Part shown: positions 45,952-56,664 of the stretch, in pieces
Position numbering within the stretch: the stretch's first letter is position 1
Layout of the letters: each line of letters opens with the position of its first letter
Assembly (NCBI GenBank): GCA_029237695.1
Contig: CM055269.1
Location: forward strand, 36,131,175 to 36,195,174
Length of the DNA: 64,000 nucleotides
Direction of reading: 5' to 3'
Source: Conchocele bisecta
Lineage: Eukaryota > Mollusca > Bivalvia > Lucinida > Thyasiridae
The notes under the pieces: model-generated
Database searches by the model: none
Told to the model about the DNA's origin: nothing
The model's input: the letters and a program-made list of their open reading frames with translations, nothing else
Made by a program: the position numbers and the translations under genes

Positions 45952-46369
45952 TGGGTGGTTGGTTTGAGCACGCGATGGGTAATTCAACAATTGGGGTTCA
46001 TCCTTACGGAAATTCCGACTGGAGACCTGGTTTGGCCCTCATATATACGTCTTTGGTATTTTGTATGTGACAGTTGAATCTGGTTATACCCCTTATATGA
46101 GTACATGTATTACTATTATTCGTAATCCTATTTTAGGGGAAGGGGCCAAATGACTTTGGTGTGGTATGAACCTGGCACCAGGTCAGGTTATTCTCATTTC
46201 AGGGCTGAATATATTGTTTCTCGATGTAAATATTATATTCTGATTTTGGGATTTTCCCCAATGCAGCAGGTTAAAATGGGATCGAACCCGTTTGCCCAGC
46301 CTTACATGACCTAAGCTGTTGATCCGTTAAACACCAATAAACAAACAAACAAACAAACAAACAAACAAA
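45952..46369 (+). mobile_element. tRNA-derived SINE with (AAAC)n tail and 13 bp target duplication
   Basis: CAAAGGTATCCAG occurs immediately before (45939-45951) and after (46370-46382) the element. The head has A-box-like TGGTTGGTTTGAGCACGCG and B-box-like GGGGTTCATCC. The body contains CAGGTCAGGTTATTCTCA and the tail is ACCAATAAACAAACAAAC repeated. It splits the LINE reading frame. Related bodies are at 38940 and, reversed, at 42410. Confidence 0.8.
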
Positions 46370-46382
46370 CAAAGGTATCCAG

Positions 46383-47280
46383 CTAAAATGAACTGAGCAT
46401 CACGTGTCCGTCGTTTAATTTTCGCATTAGGTCTTGGTTATGCTTGGATACACCAAGGTGTTGGAGATTTCGATATATTCTTATCACTTGTAAAACAAAG
46501 ACTGACCGACCAATTCATACAGAACTGGAATGATAGACTTTAAAATAGTAGCACAGCATTGTTTTACAATAATGTTGTAACATATTCTTGTATCTAAATT
46601 TCCTATTACCATGGCACAGTTACGGACGTCTTCACATCGTCTAGAAATAGAATCTGGAAATGGACTAAATCCAACAGAGCACCATTAGGAAATCGTAATT
46701 TCTCTTCTTGTTCAATCATAGAAGATGACTATCATTTTGTTTTGGAATGCACCACATATACATACACATCTTATATTTTGAAATGTTATTGGAAAAAGCC
46801 AAGTATGGCAAAATTCATAGACTTTATCAGTTAAAAAAATGCCATGATTATTAGAAAACTTTCCACATTTATTTACAAGGCTTTTGCCATAAGGAATTGT
46901 ATTTTATACCAAACAACATAACGACTAATGTTAAAAACATAACGTCTAATATATAATGTGTTGTAATGTAATGTATCTTCGCCCTGTATCCGATTTCACC
47001 AAGTTTTATAATGTCCTTATCCTAACACCTTGGTTGTCTTCAAAGTGTATGTAACATATTACAGAGTTTTATTATGCATGTACTCATCCTTATTATATAT
47101 TTATATGTCAATTGTTAACATAGATGTATGTGTGTGTGCATGTACAAATTGTAAACTTTAGATTATATTTTCACTACGCCATTAGTCACAATGTATAGTA
47201 TGTTTTTGTATATGTTGTACATTGTCATGTGACAGCCAGTTGGCTTCGCAAATCAATAGACTTTCATCATAATCATGTTG
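46383..47280 (+). pseudogene. Dead LINE: C-terminal region and 3' part
   Basis: The frame reads LVKQRLTDQFIQNWNDRL, then VFTSSRNRIWKW, RAPLGNRNFSSC and IIEDDYHFVLEC, a C-terminal motif set of Jockey/CR1-like LINEs (SHRLxIExGRW, CxxC...DExHFxLxC), with stops. Later KAFAIRN continues it. The sequence from about 46920 to 47280 is probably the 3' untranslated part. Array C begins about 115 bp later. Confidence 0.6.
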
Positions 47281-47395
47281 GAAGATTGTCATTACCATTA
47301 ACATAGGATTTTGGAGAAAGTATCATTACTTCATGCAATTAGATATAAAATTTAAATATTCATGACCATTTATGAACTGTGTTATATGAGAATGC

Positions 47396-50300
47396 GGGTA
47401 TCTACCTTGTGTGTTTTCCCCAATACCAGTATCTACCTCGTGTGTTTCATCCCAATTACAGGTATCTACCTTGTGTGTTTACACCCAATTAACAGGTCTT
47501 TCCTTACCTTGTGTGTTTCAGACCCAATACAGGTATCTTACCGTGTGTGTGTTTCACCCAAATACAGGTTAGTCTACCGTGTGTGTTTTCATCCAATTAC
47601 CATGTATCTGCCTGTGTGGCGTTTCTTCCAATACAGGGTATCTGCCTTGTGTGTTTTCACCCAAGTTACAGGAAAACAGGTTATTCTTCCTTGTGTGTTT
47701 CATCCAATACAGGTATTTCTACCTTGTGGTGTTTCGTCCAATACAGGTATCTACCTTGATGGTGTTTGATTTCCAATACAGGCATCTACCGTGTGTGGTT
47801 CCATCCAATACCAGGTATTACCTTGTGTGTTTCATCCATTACCAGGTATCTACCTTGTGTGTTTCACCCAATACCGGTATCTACCGGTGTGTGTTTACCC
47901 AATACAGGTATCCTTACCGTGGTGTGTTTCATTTCCCAATACATGGTATCTTGCCTTGTTGCGTTTCTCCAATACAGGTATCTGCTTGTATGTTTCAACC
48001 AATACAGGAAACAGGTATCTACCGTGTGTGTTTCATCCCAATACAGGTGTCATCTTACCGTTGGGGTTTCGTGATTTCCAATACCAGGTATCTACCTTGT
48101 GTGTTTCCATCCAATACAGGCCATTACGTGTTGTTTGTTTCATTCCAATACAGGTATCTTGCCCTTGTGTGTTTCAATCCCTAATAAGGAAACAGGTACT
48201 CTACCGATTGTGTCAGTTTCGTTCCAATGAGGGATGTCCTTACCTTGTGTGGGTTTCGTCCAATACAGGTATCTACCTTGTTAGTGTTTGTTTCATCCCA
48301 ATACAGGTATTTATACCGTTGTGTTGGTTTCATCCAATACAGGAATTTACCTTGTGTGTTTCATCCAATACAGGTATCTACCTCGTGTGTTTCACCCAAT
48401 ACAGGTATCTACCTCGTGTGTTTCACCCAATACAGGTATCTACCTTGTGTGTTTCATCCAATACAGGTATTTACCTTTTGTGTGTCATCCAATACAGGTA
48501 TCTCTACAGTGTGTGTTTCACTTAATACAGGTATCTACCTTGTGTGTTTCACCCAATACAGGTATCTACCTTGTGTGTTTCATCCAATACAGGTATTTAC
48601 CTTGTGTATTTCACCAAATACAGGTATCTACCTTGTGTGTTGCATCCAATACATGTATTTACCTTGTGTTTTTCATCCAATACAGGTATCTACCTTGTGT
48701 GTTTCATCCAATACAGGTATTTACCTTGTGTGTGTCATCCAATACAGGTATCTCTACATTGTGTGTTTCACTTAATACAGGTATCTTACCTTGTGTGTTT
48801 CACCCAATACAGGTATCTACCTTGTGTGTTTCATCCAATACAGGTATTTACCTTGTGTATTTCACCAAATACAGGTATCTACCTTGTGTGTTGCATCCAA
48901 TACATGTATTTACCTTATGTGTTTCATCCAATACAGGTATCTACCTTGTGTGTTTCATCCAATACAGGTACTTACCTTGTGTGTGTCATCCAATACAGGT
49001 ATCTACCTTGTGTGTTTCATCCAATACAGGTATCTATTGTGTGTGTTTCATCCAATACAGGTATCTACCTTGTGTGTTTCATGCAATACAGGTATCTACC
49101 GTGTGTGTTTCACCCAATAAAGGTATCTACCGTGTGTGTTTCACCCAATAAAGGTATCTACCTTGTTTGTTTCACCAAAGACCGGATTTCTACCTTTTGT
49201 GTTTCATCCAATGCAGATATCTCCCTTGTGTGTTTCATTCAATACAGGTATTTACCTTGTGTGTTTCAACCAATACTGGTATCTACATTGTGTGTTTCAC
49301 ACAATACAGGTATCTCCCTTGTGTGTTTCATTCAATACAGGTATCTATATTGTGTGTTTCACCCAATACATATATCTACCTTGTGTGTTTCACCCAATAC
49401 AGATATCTATCCTGTGTGTTCCACCCAATACAGGTATCTACATTGGATTTGTGTGATTACCCCAATACATGTATTTACCTTGTGTGTTTCACCCAGTACA
49501 GGTGTCTACATTGTGTGTTTCATCCAATACAGGTATCTATCTACCTTGTGTGTAATACAGGTATCTATCCTGTGTGTTCCACCCAATACAGATATCTACC
49601 TTGTGTGTTTCACTCAATACAGGTATCTACCTTGTGTGTTTCATCCAATACAGGTATCTACCTTGGGTGTTTCATCCAATACATGTATTTACTTTGTGTG
49701 TCATCCAATACAGGTATCTATCTATCTTGTGTGTTTCATCCAATACATGTATCTACCGTGTGTGTTTCATCCAATACAGGTATCTACCTTGTGTGTTTCA
49801 CCCAATACAGGTATCTACCTTGTGTGTTTCATCCCTGACAGGTATCTACCTTGTGTGTTTCACCCAATACTACTACCTTGTGTTTCATCCAATACAGGTA
49901 TCTACCTCGTGTGTTTCACCCAATACAGGTATCTACCTTGTGTGTTTCCCGCAATACAAGTATCTACCTTGTGTGTTTCACCCAATACAGGTATCTACTT
50001 TGTGTGTTTCATCATTACAGGTATCTACCTTGTGTTTCATCTAATAAAGGTATCTACCTTGTGTGTTTCATTCAATACAGGTATCTACCTTGAAGTTGTG
50101 TGTTTCCCCCAATACTGGTAGTTACCTTGTGTGTTTCACCCAGTACAGGTGTCTACATTGTGTGTTTCATGCAATACAAGTATCTATCTACCTTGTGTGT
50201 AATACAGGTATCTATCCTGTGTGTTCCACCCAATACAGGTATCTCCCTTGTGTGTTTCATTCAATACAGGTATCTATATTGTGTGTTTCACCAAATACAG

Positions 50301-50539
50301 GTATCTATCCTATGTGTTCCACCCAATACAGGTATATATCCTATGTGTTCCACCCAATACAGGTATCTACCTTGTGTGTTTCACCAAAGACCGGATTTCT
50401 ACCTTTTGTGTTTCATCCAATGCAGATATCTCCCTTGTGTGTTTCATTCAATACAGGTATTTACCTTGTGTGTTTCAACCAATACTGGTATCTACATTGT
50501 GTGTTTCACACAATACAGGTATCTCCCTTGTGTGTTTCA
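47396..50539. repeat. Minisatellite C, left part, 31 bp unit
   Basis: Unit CAATACAGGTATCTACC followed by TTGTGTGTTTCATC (or CACC), about 101 units here. The first 0.9 kb (47396-48300) is irregular, with many single-base insertions. A block of 39 units (1209 bp) starting at the landmark ACCAAAGACCGGATTTCTAC (49173) is repeated from 50382. The units lack stops in all + frames, which makes open frames of up to 525 codons that are not genes. Confidence 0.95.
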
Positions 50540-52114
50540 TTATACCCCCCGCAACAAGTTGTGGGGGGGTATACTGGAGTCAGGTTGTCCGTCCGTCCGT
50601 CCGTCCGTGCGTCCGTCCGTGCGTCCATCCGTGCGTCCGTAAACTTAACATCAGAGAAATATTGTTATAACTTCTATTTCCTTCATCTAAAATGCTTCAT
50701 ATTTCACACATGCATTCCTGTAAGGCTCTACTACCATGCTGTGCCAAATCCACGACCGTCCAACCCCCGCAGATCCCAAGGTCAAGGTCAAATACTTAGT
50801 CCGTAAACTTAACATCAGAGAAATATTGTTATAACTTCTATTTCCTTCATCTAAAATGCTTCATATTTCACACATGCATTCCTGTAAGGCTCTACTACCA
50901 TGCTGTGCCAAATCCACGACCGTCCAACCCCCGCAGATCCCAACGTCAAGGTCAAATACTTAGTCTCTTTACAAAACTTAACATCAGAGAAATATTGTTT
51001 ATAACTTCTATTTCCTTCATCTAAAATGCTTATATTTCACACAATGCAATTCCTGTAAGGCTCTACTACCATGCTCTGCCAAATCCACGACCATCCAACC
51101 CCCGCTGATACCAAGGTCAAGGTCAAATACTTAGTCTCTTTACAAAACTTAACATCAGAGAAATATTGTTTCTTAACTTCTATTTCCTTCATCTAAAATG
51201 CTTAATATTTCACACATGCATTCCTGTAAGGCTCTACTACCATGCTGTGCCAATCCACGACCGTCCAACCCCCGCTGATCCCAAGGTCAAGGTCAAATAC
51301 TTAGTCTCTTTACAAAACTTAACATCAGAGAAATCAGTTATAACTTCTATTTCCTTCATTGAAAATTCTTATTATTTCACTTGTGCATTCCTCTAAGGTT
51401 GTACTATATGCTGTGACAAATCTACGACTGTCCAACCCCGCTGATCCCAAGGTCACATACTTAGTCTCTTTACAAAACTTAACATCAGAGAAATATGTTA
51501 TAACTTCTATTTCTTTCATTGAAAAATTCTTAATATTTCATATGCTGTGACAAATCCCCGCTGATCTCGAGGTCAACGGCACATACATACCGTATAACCT
51601 CGAATTAACGCCCCCCTCCTAATAAACGGCCCCCGCCCCCCCCTCACCCAACCCCAAATTAAAAAAAAAAAAATAATAATTTACCAATGACTGTCAATTT
51701 CAAACACAAATAATCCTTAAATCCTTATTTGTGTTTGAAATTGGCGGTCCTTGGTAATTTATTTATTTTTTTTATTATTTTTTTTACTGGCTAATAAACG
51801 CCCCCCCTTTTGTAAAATGTAACGCCTCCGGGGGCGTTAATTCGAGGTTATACGGTAGTCTTTTTACAAAACTTAACATCAGAGAAATCGGTTATAACTT
51901 CTATTTCCTTGCTCGGATCTGCTTCACATTTCACACACTCATTGCTCCAATGGACCTCTACCACCCTGTGACAAATTCACGTTCATGCCGCTCGCGCTAA
52001 TCCCAGAGTCAAGGTCACAAGCCCACACACTTGGAAATTTATACATATTTTAGGGGTACCTGGGCCCACGCCCCCGGGGGGCATTCCGTAAGCCTCGCTT
52101 ACTGACCAATCTAG
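50540..52114 (+). mobile_element. Helitron-like element inserted cleanly in minisatellite C
   Basis: Starts TTATACCCCCCGCAACAAGT, followed by its complement (TTGTGGGGGGGTATA) and CCGTCCGTCCGTCCGTGCG. It has five to six units of about 165 bp (ACTTAACATCAGAGAAATAT, CATGCTGTGCCAAATCC) and ends in the hairpin GTAAGC-CTC-GCTTAC (52088-52102), eight bases, and CTAG (52111-52114). Removing it rejoins TTTCA and TTCAATACAGG into a normal array unit, so insertion was between A and T without target duplication, as Helitrons do. There is no coding capacity. Confidence 0.85.
51590..51855. mobile_element. TIR MITE inside the Helitron-like element
   Basis: CCGTATAACCTCGAATTAAC at the left, mirrored by GTTAATTCGAGGTTATACGG at the right, with TA on both sides (51588-51589, 51856-51857). 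TA flanks suggest a Tc1/mariner-like origin. The centre has an inverted pair of ATTTCAAACACAAATAA. Confidence 0.65.
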
Positions 52115-53861
52115 TTCAATACAGGTATCTATATTGTGTGTTTCACCCAATACATATATCTACCTTGTGTGTTTCACCCAATACAGATATCTATCCTGTG
52201 TGTTCCACCCAATACAGGTATCTACATTGGATTTGTGTGATTACCCCAATACATGTATTTACCTTGTGTGTTTCACCCAGTACAGGTGTCTACATTGTGT
52301 GTTTCATCCAATACAGGTATATATCTACCTTGTGTGTAATACAGGTATCTACCTTGTGTGTTTCAACCAATACAGATATCTACCTTGTGTGTTTCACTCA
52401 ATACAGGTATCTACCTTGTGTGTTTCATCCAATACAGGTATCTACCTTGGGTGTTTCATCCAATACATGTATTTACCTTGTGTGTGTCATCCAATACAGG
52501 TATCTATCTTGTGTGTTTCATCCAATACAGGTATCTACCGTGTGTGTTTCATCCAATACAGGTATCTACCTTGTGTGTTTCACCCAATACAGGTATCTAC
52601 CTTGTGTGTTTCATCCCTGACAGGTATCTACCTTGTGTGTTTCACCCAATACTACCTTGTGTGTTTCATCCAATACAGGTATCTACCTCGTGTGTTTCAC
52701 CCAATACAGGTATCTACCTTGTGTGTTTCCCGCAATACAAGTATCTACCTACATTGTGTGTTTCACCCAATACAGGTATCTACTTTGTGTGTTTCATCCA
52801 TTACAGGTATCTACCTTGTGTGTTTCATCTAATAAAGGTATCTACCTTGTGTGTTTCATTCAATACAGGTATCTACCTTGAAGTTGTGTGTTTCCCCCAA
52901 TACTGGTATTTACCTTGTGTGTTTCACCCAGTACAGGTGTCTACATTGTGTGTTTCATCCAATACAAGTATCTATCTACCTTGTGTGTAATACAGGTATC
53001 TATCCTGTGTGTTCCACCCAATACAGGTATCTCCCTTGTGTGTTTCATTCAATACAGGTATCTATATTGTGTGTTTCACCAAATACAGGTATCTATCCTA
53101 TGTGTTCCACCCAATACAGGTATATATCCTATGTGTTCCACCCAATACAGGTATCTACCTTGTGTGTTTCACCAAAGACCGGATTTCTACCTTTTGTGTT
53201 TCATCCAATGCAGGTATCTCCCTTGTGTGTTTCATTCAATACAGGTATCTATCTTGTGTGTTTCACCCAATACAGGTATCTCCCTTAAGTGTTTCATTCA
53301 ATACAGGTATCTATATTGTGTGTTTTACCCAATACAGATATCTACCTTGTGTGTTTCATCCAATACATGTATCTATTCTGTGTGTTCCACCCAATACAGG
53401 TATCTACCTTGTGTGTTTCATCAAATACAGGTATCTATCCTGTGTCTTCCATCCAATACAGGTATCTATCCTGTGTCTTCCATCCAATACAGGTATCTAC
53501 ATTGTGTGTTTCACCCAATACAGGTACATGTATCTACCTTGTGTGTTTCATCAAATACAGGTATCTACCATGTGTGTTTCACCCAATACAGGTATCTACC
53601 TTATGTATTTCACCCAATACAGGTATCTACCTTGTGTGTTGCATCCAATACAGGTATTTACCTTGTGTGTGTCATCCAATACAGGTATCTACCTTGTGTG
53701 TTTCACCCAATACAGGTATCTACCGTGTGTGTTTCGTTCAAGACAGGTATCTACCGTGTTTGTTTCACCTAATACAGGTATCTTCCTTGTGTGTTTCACC
53801 CAATACAGGTATCTACCGTGTGTGTTTCACCCAATACAGATATCTGCCTTGTGTGTTTCAG
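52115..53861. repeat. Minisatellite C, right part, reaching the exon e splice acceptor
   Basis: About 56 units of the 31 bp repeat. It continues the second 39-unit block, and a third block start (ACCAAAGACCGGATTTC) is at 53170. The final unit ends CCTTGTGTGTTTCAG, which is the acceptor of exon e; other units have TTTCAC or TTTCAT at that place. Nearly all units contain ATACAG|GTATCT, a junction that looks like both an acceptor (CAG) and a donor (GTATCT). Confidence 0.95.
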
Positions 53862-53930
53862 TACCCACAACCCGGAGCACCGGCTGGTGCCTATCCTGGG
53901 GGTGGAGCTGGTGGCCCAATATACAATCCG
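53862..53930 (+). CDS. Galectin exon e: Pro/Gly/Tyr-rich linker
   Basis: Encodes 23 codons starting YPQPG, with PGAPAGAYPGGG in the middle and ending GGPIYNP. The PGAYPGG motif is the kind of repeat found in the N-terminal tail of chimera galectin-3, where it drives self-association; here it is a linker. The acceptor is CCTTGTGTGTTTCAG, which is the end of the last unit of minisatellite C, and the donor is CCG|GTGAGT. It is 69 nt, phase 0 at both ends. GC content rises sharply compared with the array. The ending resembles the lead-in to another CRD, which would lie further downstream or beyond the window. Confidence 0.8.
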
Positions 53931-54197
53931 GTGAGTTATATATATAGAAAATATCATGCTAGTGTCCTTGTTTATATAGTATATATACCGTGCTTGTCTG
54001 TCCCCAGCACAGATGTCATTGCGCAGCTAGGCACTTGATAATGCAACATTGTCACCCAATGTTGTTTTGCGCTTGGACACTTGTTTCACACCTACAGAAT
54101 ATAGTTCCTGTACCTACAGTTTATCAGGCTCGGCTAGGAAATATGTGTAAATTCTGAGGCTCGCTGAGGAATTACTACCATTACCGAGCCAAGCATG
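53931..54197 (+). other. Start of intron 5
   Basis: GTGAGT donor followed by AT-rich unique sequence and GAGGCTCGCTGAGG; nothing else recognised before array D. Confidence 0.5.
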
Positions 54198-54574
54198 CAC
54201 GTTTTCATATAGACGATTCTAATGGACCAGTCACTTGTACTTGTTCATATAGACAATTCTAAAGGACCACCAACTTGCACTTGTTCATATAGACAATTAT
54301 AAAGGACCACCAACTTGAACTTGTTCATATAGACAATTCTAAAGAACACACCAACTTGCTCTTGCTTATATAGATAATTCTAATGGACACACCAACTTGC
54401 ACTTGTTCATATAGACAATTATAATGGACCACCAACTTGCACTTGTTCATATAGACAATTATAAAGGGCACACCAACTTGCACTTGCTCATATAGACAAT
54501 TCTAAAGGACCACCAACTTGCACTTGTCCATATAGACAATTATAACGGACACACCAACTTGCACTTGTTCATAT
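54198..54574. repeat. Minisatellite D, left part, 40-41 bp unit
   Basis: Unit AATTCTAAAGGACCACC followed by AACTTGCACTTGTTCATATA and GAC; variants have GGACACACC (41 bp). About nine units before the LTR insertion. Confidence 0.93.
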
Positions 54575-55783
54575 TGTAACAGAATAGAACCTTGAGTGTA
54601 ATTATAACCCCCATGCAAAGTGAGTGGGTGGGGTACACGACTAATTTTGACAAGCTAAATATGGTATTATTATTGACATATCTACACTCTGTAGCTAATA
54701 TAATGGTAATTCAGCCATATCATTTCACATTTTCACTAAGACAAACATGCCTGATAGCTTTTATGGTCACAGGAAGAAATCTGGCAACTTGACATAATTG
54801 TGGAAAGACTGACAAACTTGTCTGGCAACCTTGCTGACAGTGTCTCGCAGTCTTATTCTTAGGATGATGGAAGTGTTTCAATGACTAGTTCACACTTTCT
54901 TGAAAAAAGGCATATCTTATGAGAGTCTTGACCCACATCCTGCATACCTATTATGTCCTATATTTGTTTACATTCCAAGTCTGGCAAGTTAGTTGACATA
55001 TGTTCATGATTTCTCTCTGACAGCGGCCATATTTGGCAGATCTGCCAAATCTGACAGATCCTGAGAAGCACATTAGAATTGCTAAATTAAGGCTATTTGA
55101 TCAGATATTCACGAGGTTTGGTTTGTAAATCATAATTAATGTGTAAGACAAACATTTACACAAAGTTTCAGACTGTAAATTCCTGTTTTGGTTGATTCTA
55201 AGGATAAAATCAAGTTGAAGTGGCGCTCAATTTTGAATGCGAAAACGCCAGCGTCTCCGCATCAACATTGTCCCATAAAGTTATCACATCACTGAACCAC
55301 TCTCTTGACTACCTGTGTAAATATCAAGATAAATATACAAACTACATATTTGGGATGTGCCAGATAGGTTTTGAGCTGTTTTAATGTGTGAAATTGTTAA
55401 AAGTCTCATGGTGATGACGTCATTTTTGGCGATCTCGAAAATCTGGCAAGATGGCTGACATTTTTGACAGATTTGCCCGACGCCCAAGCATCATGATTGG
55501 TCAAGTGACGTCATGTGGTACAGTTTCAGAACCTATAAATACAACCCAATTGGCTAGGATCGAATGGTTCAGCTCATAAGAGCAAAGGATAACATCTATG
55601 TGGCGTATTCTCGCCAGTGACCAGTAGTCGTCACCTGATTGTAACCAGTACCAGTCATGGTCTTGTTGTAGAATAACACTGAGATAATAAACTGAATACC
55701 TGAATAAACACCTTCCATTGACTCTCCATAACCCATCCTGACACAACAACAAATCGTAAGACCGCTCGCTTGTGTTTGTTACA
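54575..55783. mobile_element. Solo LTR of an LTR retrotransposon inserted in array D
   Basis: Starts TGTAACAGAATAG and ends TGTTTGTTACA, with ATAT on both sides (54571-54574 and 55784-55787), so the array unit TTCATATAGAC is restored without it. It contains CTATAAATAC (about 55534), a plausible TATA box, and downstream AATAAA signals (ATAATAAACTGAA, GAATAAACACC) near 55685-55712. This is the U3-R-U5 order on the + strand. There is no internal coding region. The size of 1.2 kb and TGTAACA ends fit a Ty3-type LTR, but the class is inference. Confidence 0.7.
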
Positions 55784-56443
55784 ATATAGACAATTCTAAA
55801 GGACCACCAACTTGCACTTGTTCATATAGACAATTCTACAGGACCACCAACTTGCACTTGTTCATATAGACAATTATAAAAGATCAACAACTTGCACTTT
55901 TTCATATAGACAATTCTATAGGACACACCAACTTGCACTTGTTCATATAGACAATTATAAAGGACACACCAACTTGCACTTGTTTATATAGACATTTCTA
56001 AAGGACACACCAACTTGCACTTGTTCATATAGTCATTCTAAAGGACCACAAACGTGCATTTGTTCATATAGACAATTCTAAAGGACACACAAACTTGCAC
56101 TTGTTCATATAGACAATTCTAAACGACACACCAACTTGCACGTTTTTATATAAACGATTCAAAAGGACCAGCCACTTGTACTTGTTCACATAGACAATTC
56201 TAGAGGACCACCAACTTGCACTTGTTCATATAGACAATTCTAAGACACACCAACTTTCACTTGTTCATATAGACCTTTCTAAAGAACTACCAACTTGCAC
56301 TTGTTCATATAGACAATTCTAAAGGACGTACCAATGTGCACTTGTTCATATAGACAATTCTAAAGGACCCCCAAACTTGCACTTGTTCATATAGTCAATT
56401 CTAAAGGACTACAACTTACACTTGTTCATATGGATGATTTTAA
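55784..56443. repeat. Minisatellite D, middle part
   Basis: About 16 units of the same 40-41 bp repeat between the solo LTR and a TTAA MITE. Confidence 0.93.
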
Positions 56444-56664
56444 CCCTTTCCCTGATAGAAACGACTTTTCACGCCTCTGCAGAAGATGTCTTTAGAAAAC
56501 ATTGTGGGAAAAGGAGAAATAGCTTGTAACAAGCAATTTCTCCTTTTCCCACAATGTTTTCTACTCTATCAGATAATTTAACCATCATTTGACCCAGCAT
56601 TTGATTCTTTTATTCAGATGTTTTCGATTTGGAAGAGTCGAAATATCGCAAAACAGGAAAAGGG
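56444..56664. mobile_element. piggyBac-like MITE inserted in array D
   Basis: CCCTTTCCCTGATAG to CAGGAAAAGGG, flanked by TTAA on both sides (56440-56443 and 56665-56668). Removing one TTAA and the element restores a normal unit (GATTTTAAAGGACC). The central hairpin pairs AACATTGTGGGAAAAGGAG with its complement. Confidence 0.8.

Larger units (their letters stand above)
12813..53930 (+). other. Galectin gene, partial (five exons visible, both ends missing)
   Basis: Gene model for a secreted or cytosolic beta-galactoside-binding lectin of the galectin family, joined from exons at 12813-12901, 20212-20419, 28982-29119, 40592-40696 and 53862-53930. Every junction has GT-AG borders and compatible phase. 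Exon a ends with two codon bases (GG) and exon b opens with the third (A); the later junctions are phase 0. The joined product is 203 residues: a CRD of about 145 residues followed by a linker of about 58 residues. Introns are 7.3, 8.6, 11.5 and 13.2 kb and consist largely of repeats. The initiator exon, promoter and any second CRD are outside what I can see. The linker between domains suggests a tandem-repeat or chimera-like galectin, as is common in molluscs; this is inference. Extra linker exons in introns 3 and 4 cannot be excluded, because all neighbouring phases are 0. Confidence 0.85.

Noticed and set aside
48544..50121. 525-codon + strand open frame (repeating NTGIYLVCFIQYRYLPC)
   Set aside because: Product of the stop-free 31 bp minisatellite in intron 4; all three frames give similar open stretches. 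Kept only as a note on possible exonisation near exon e.
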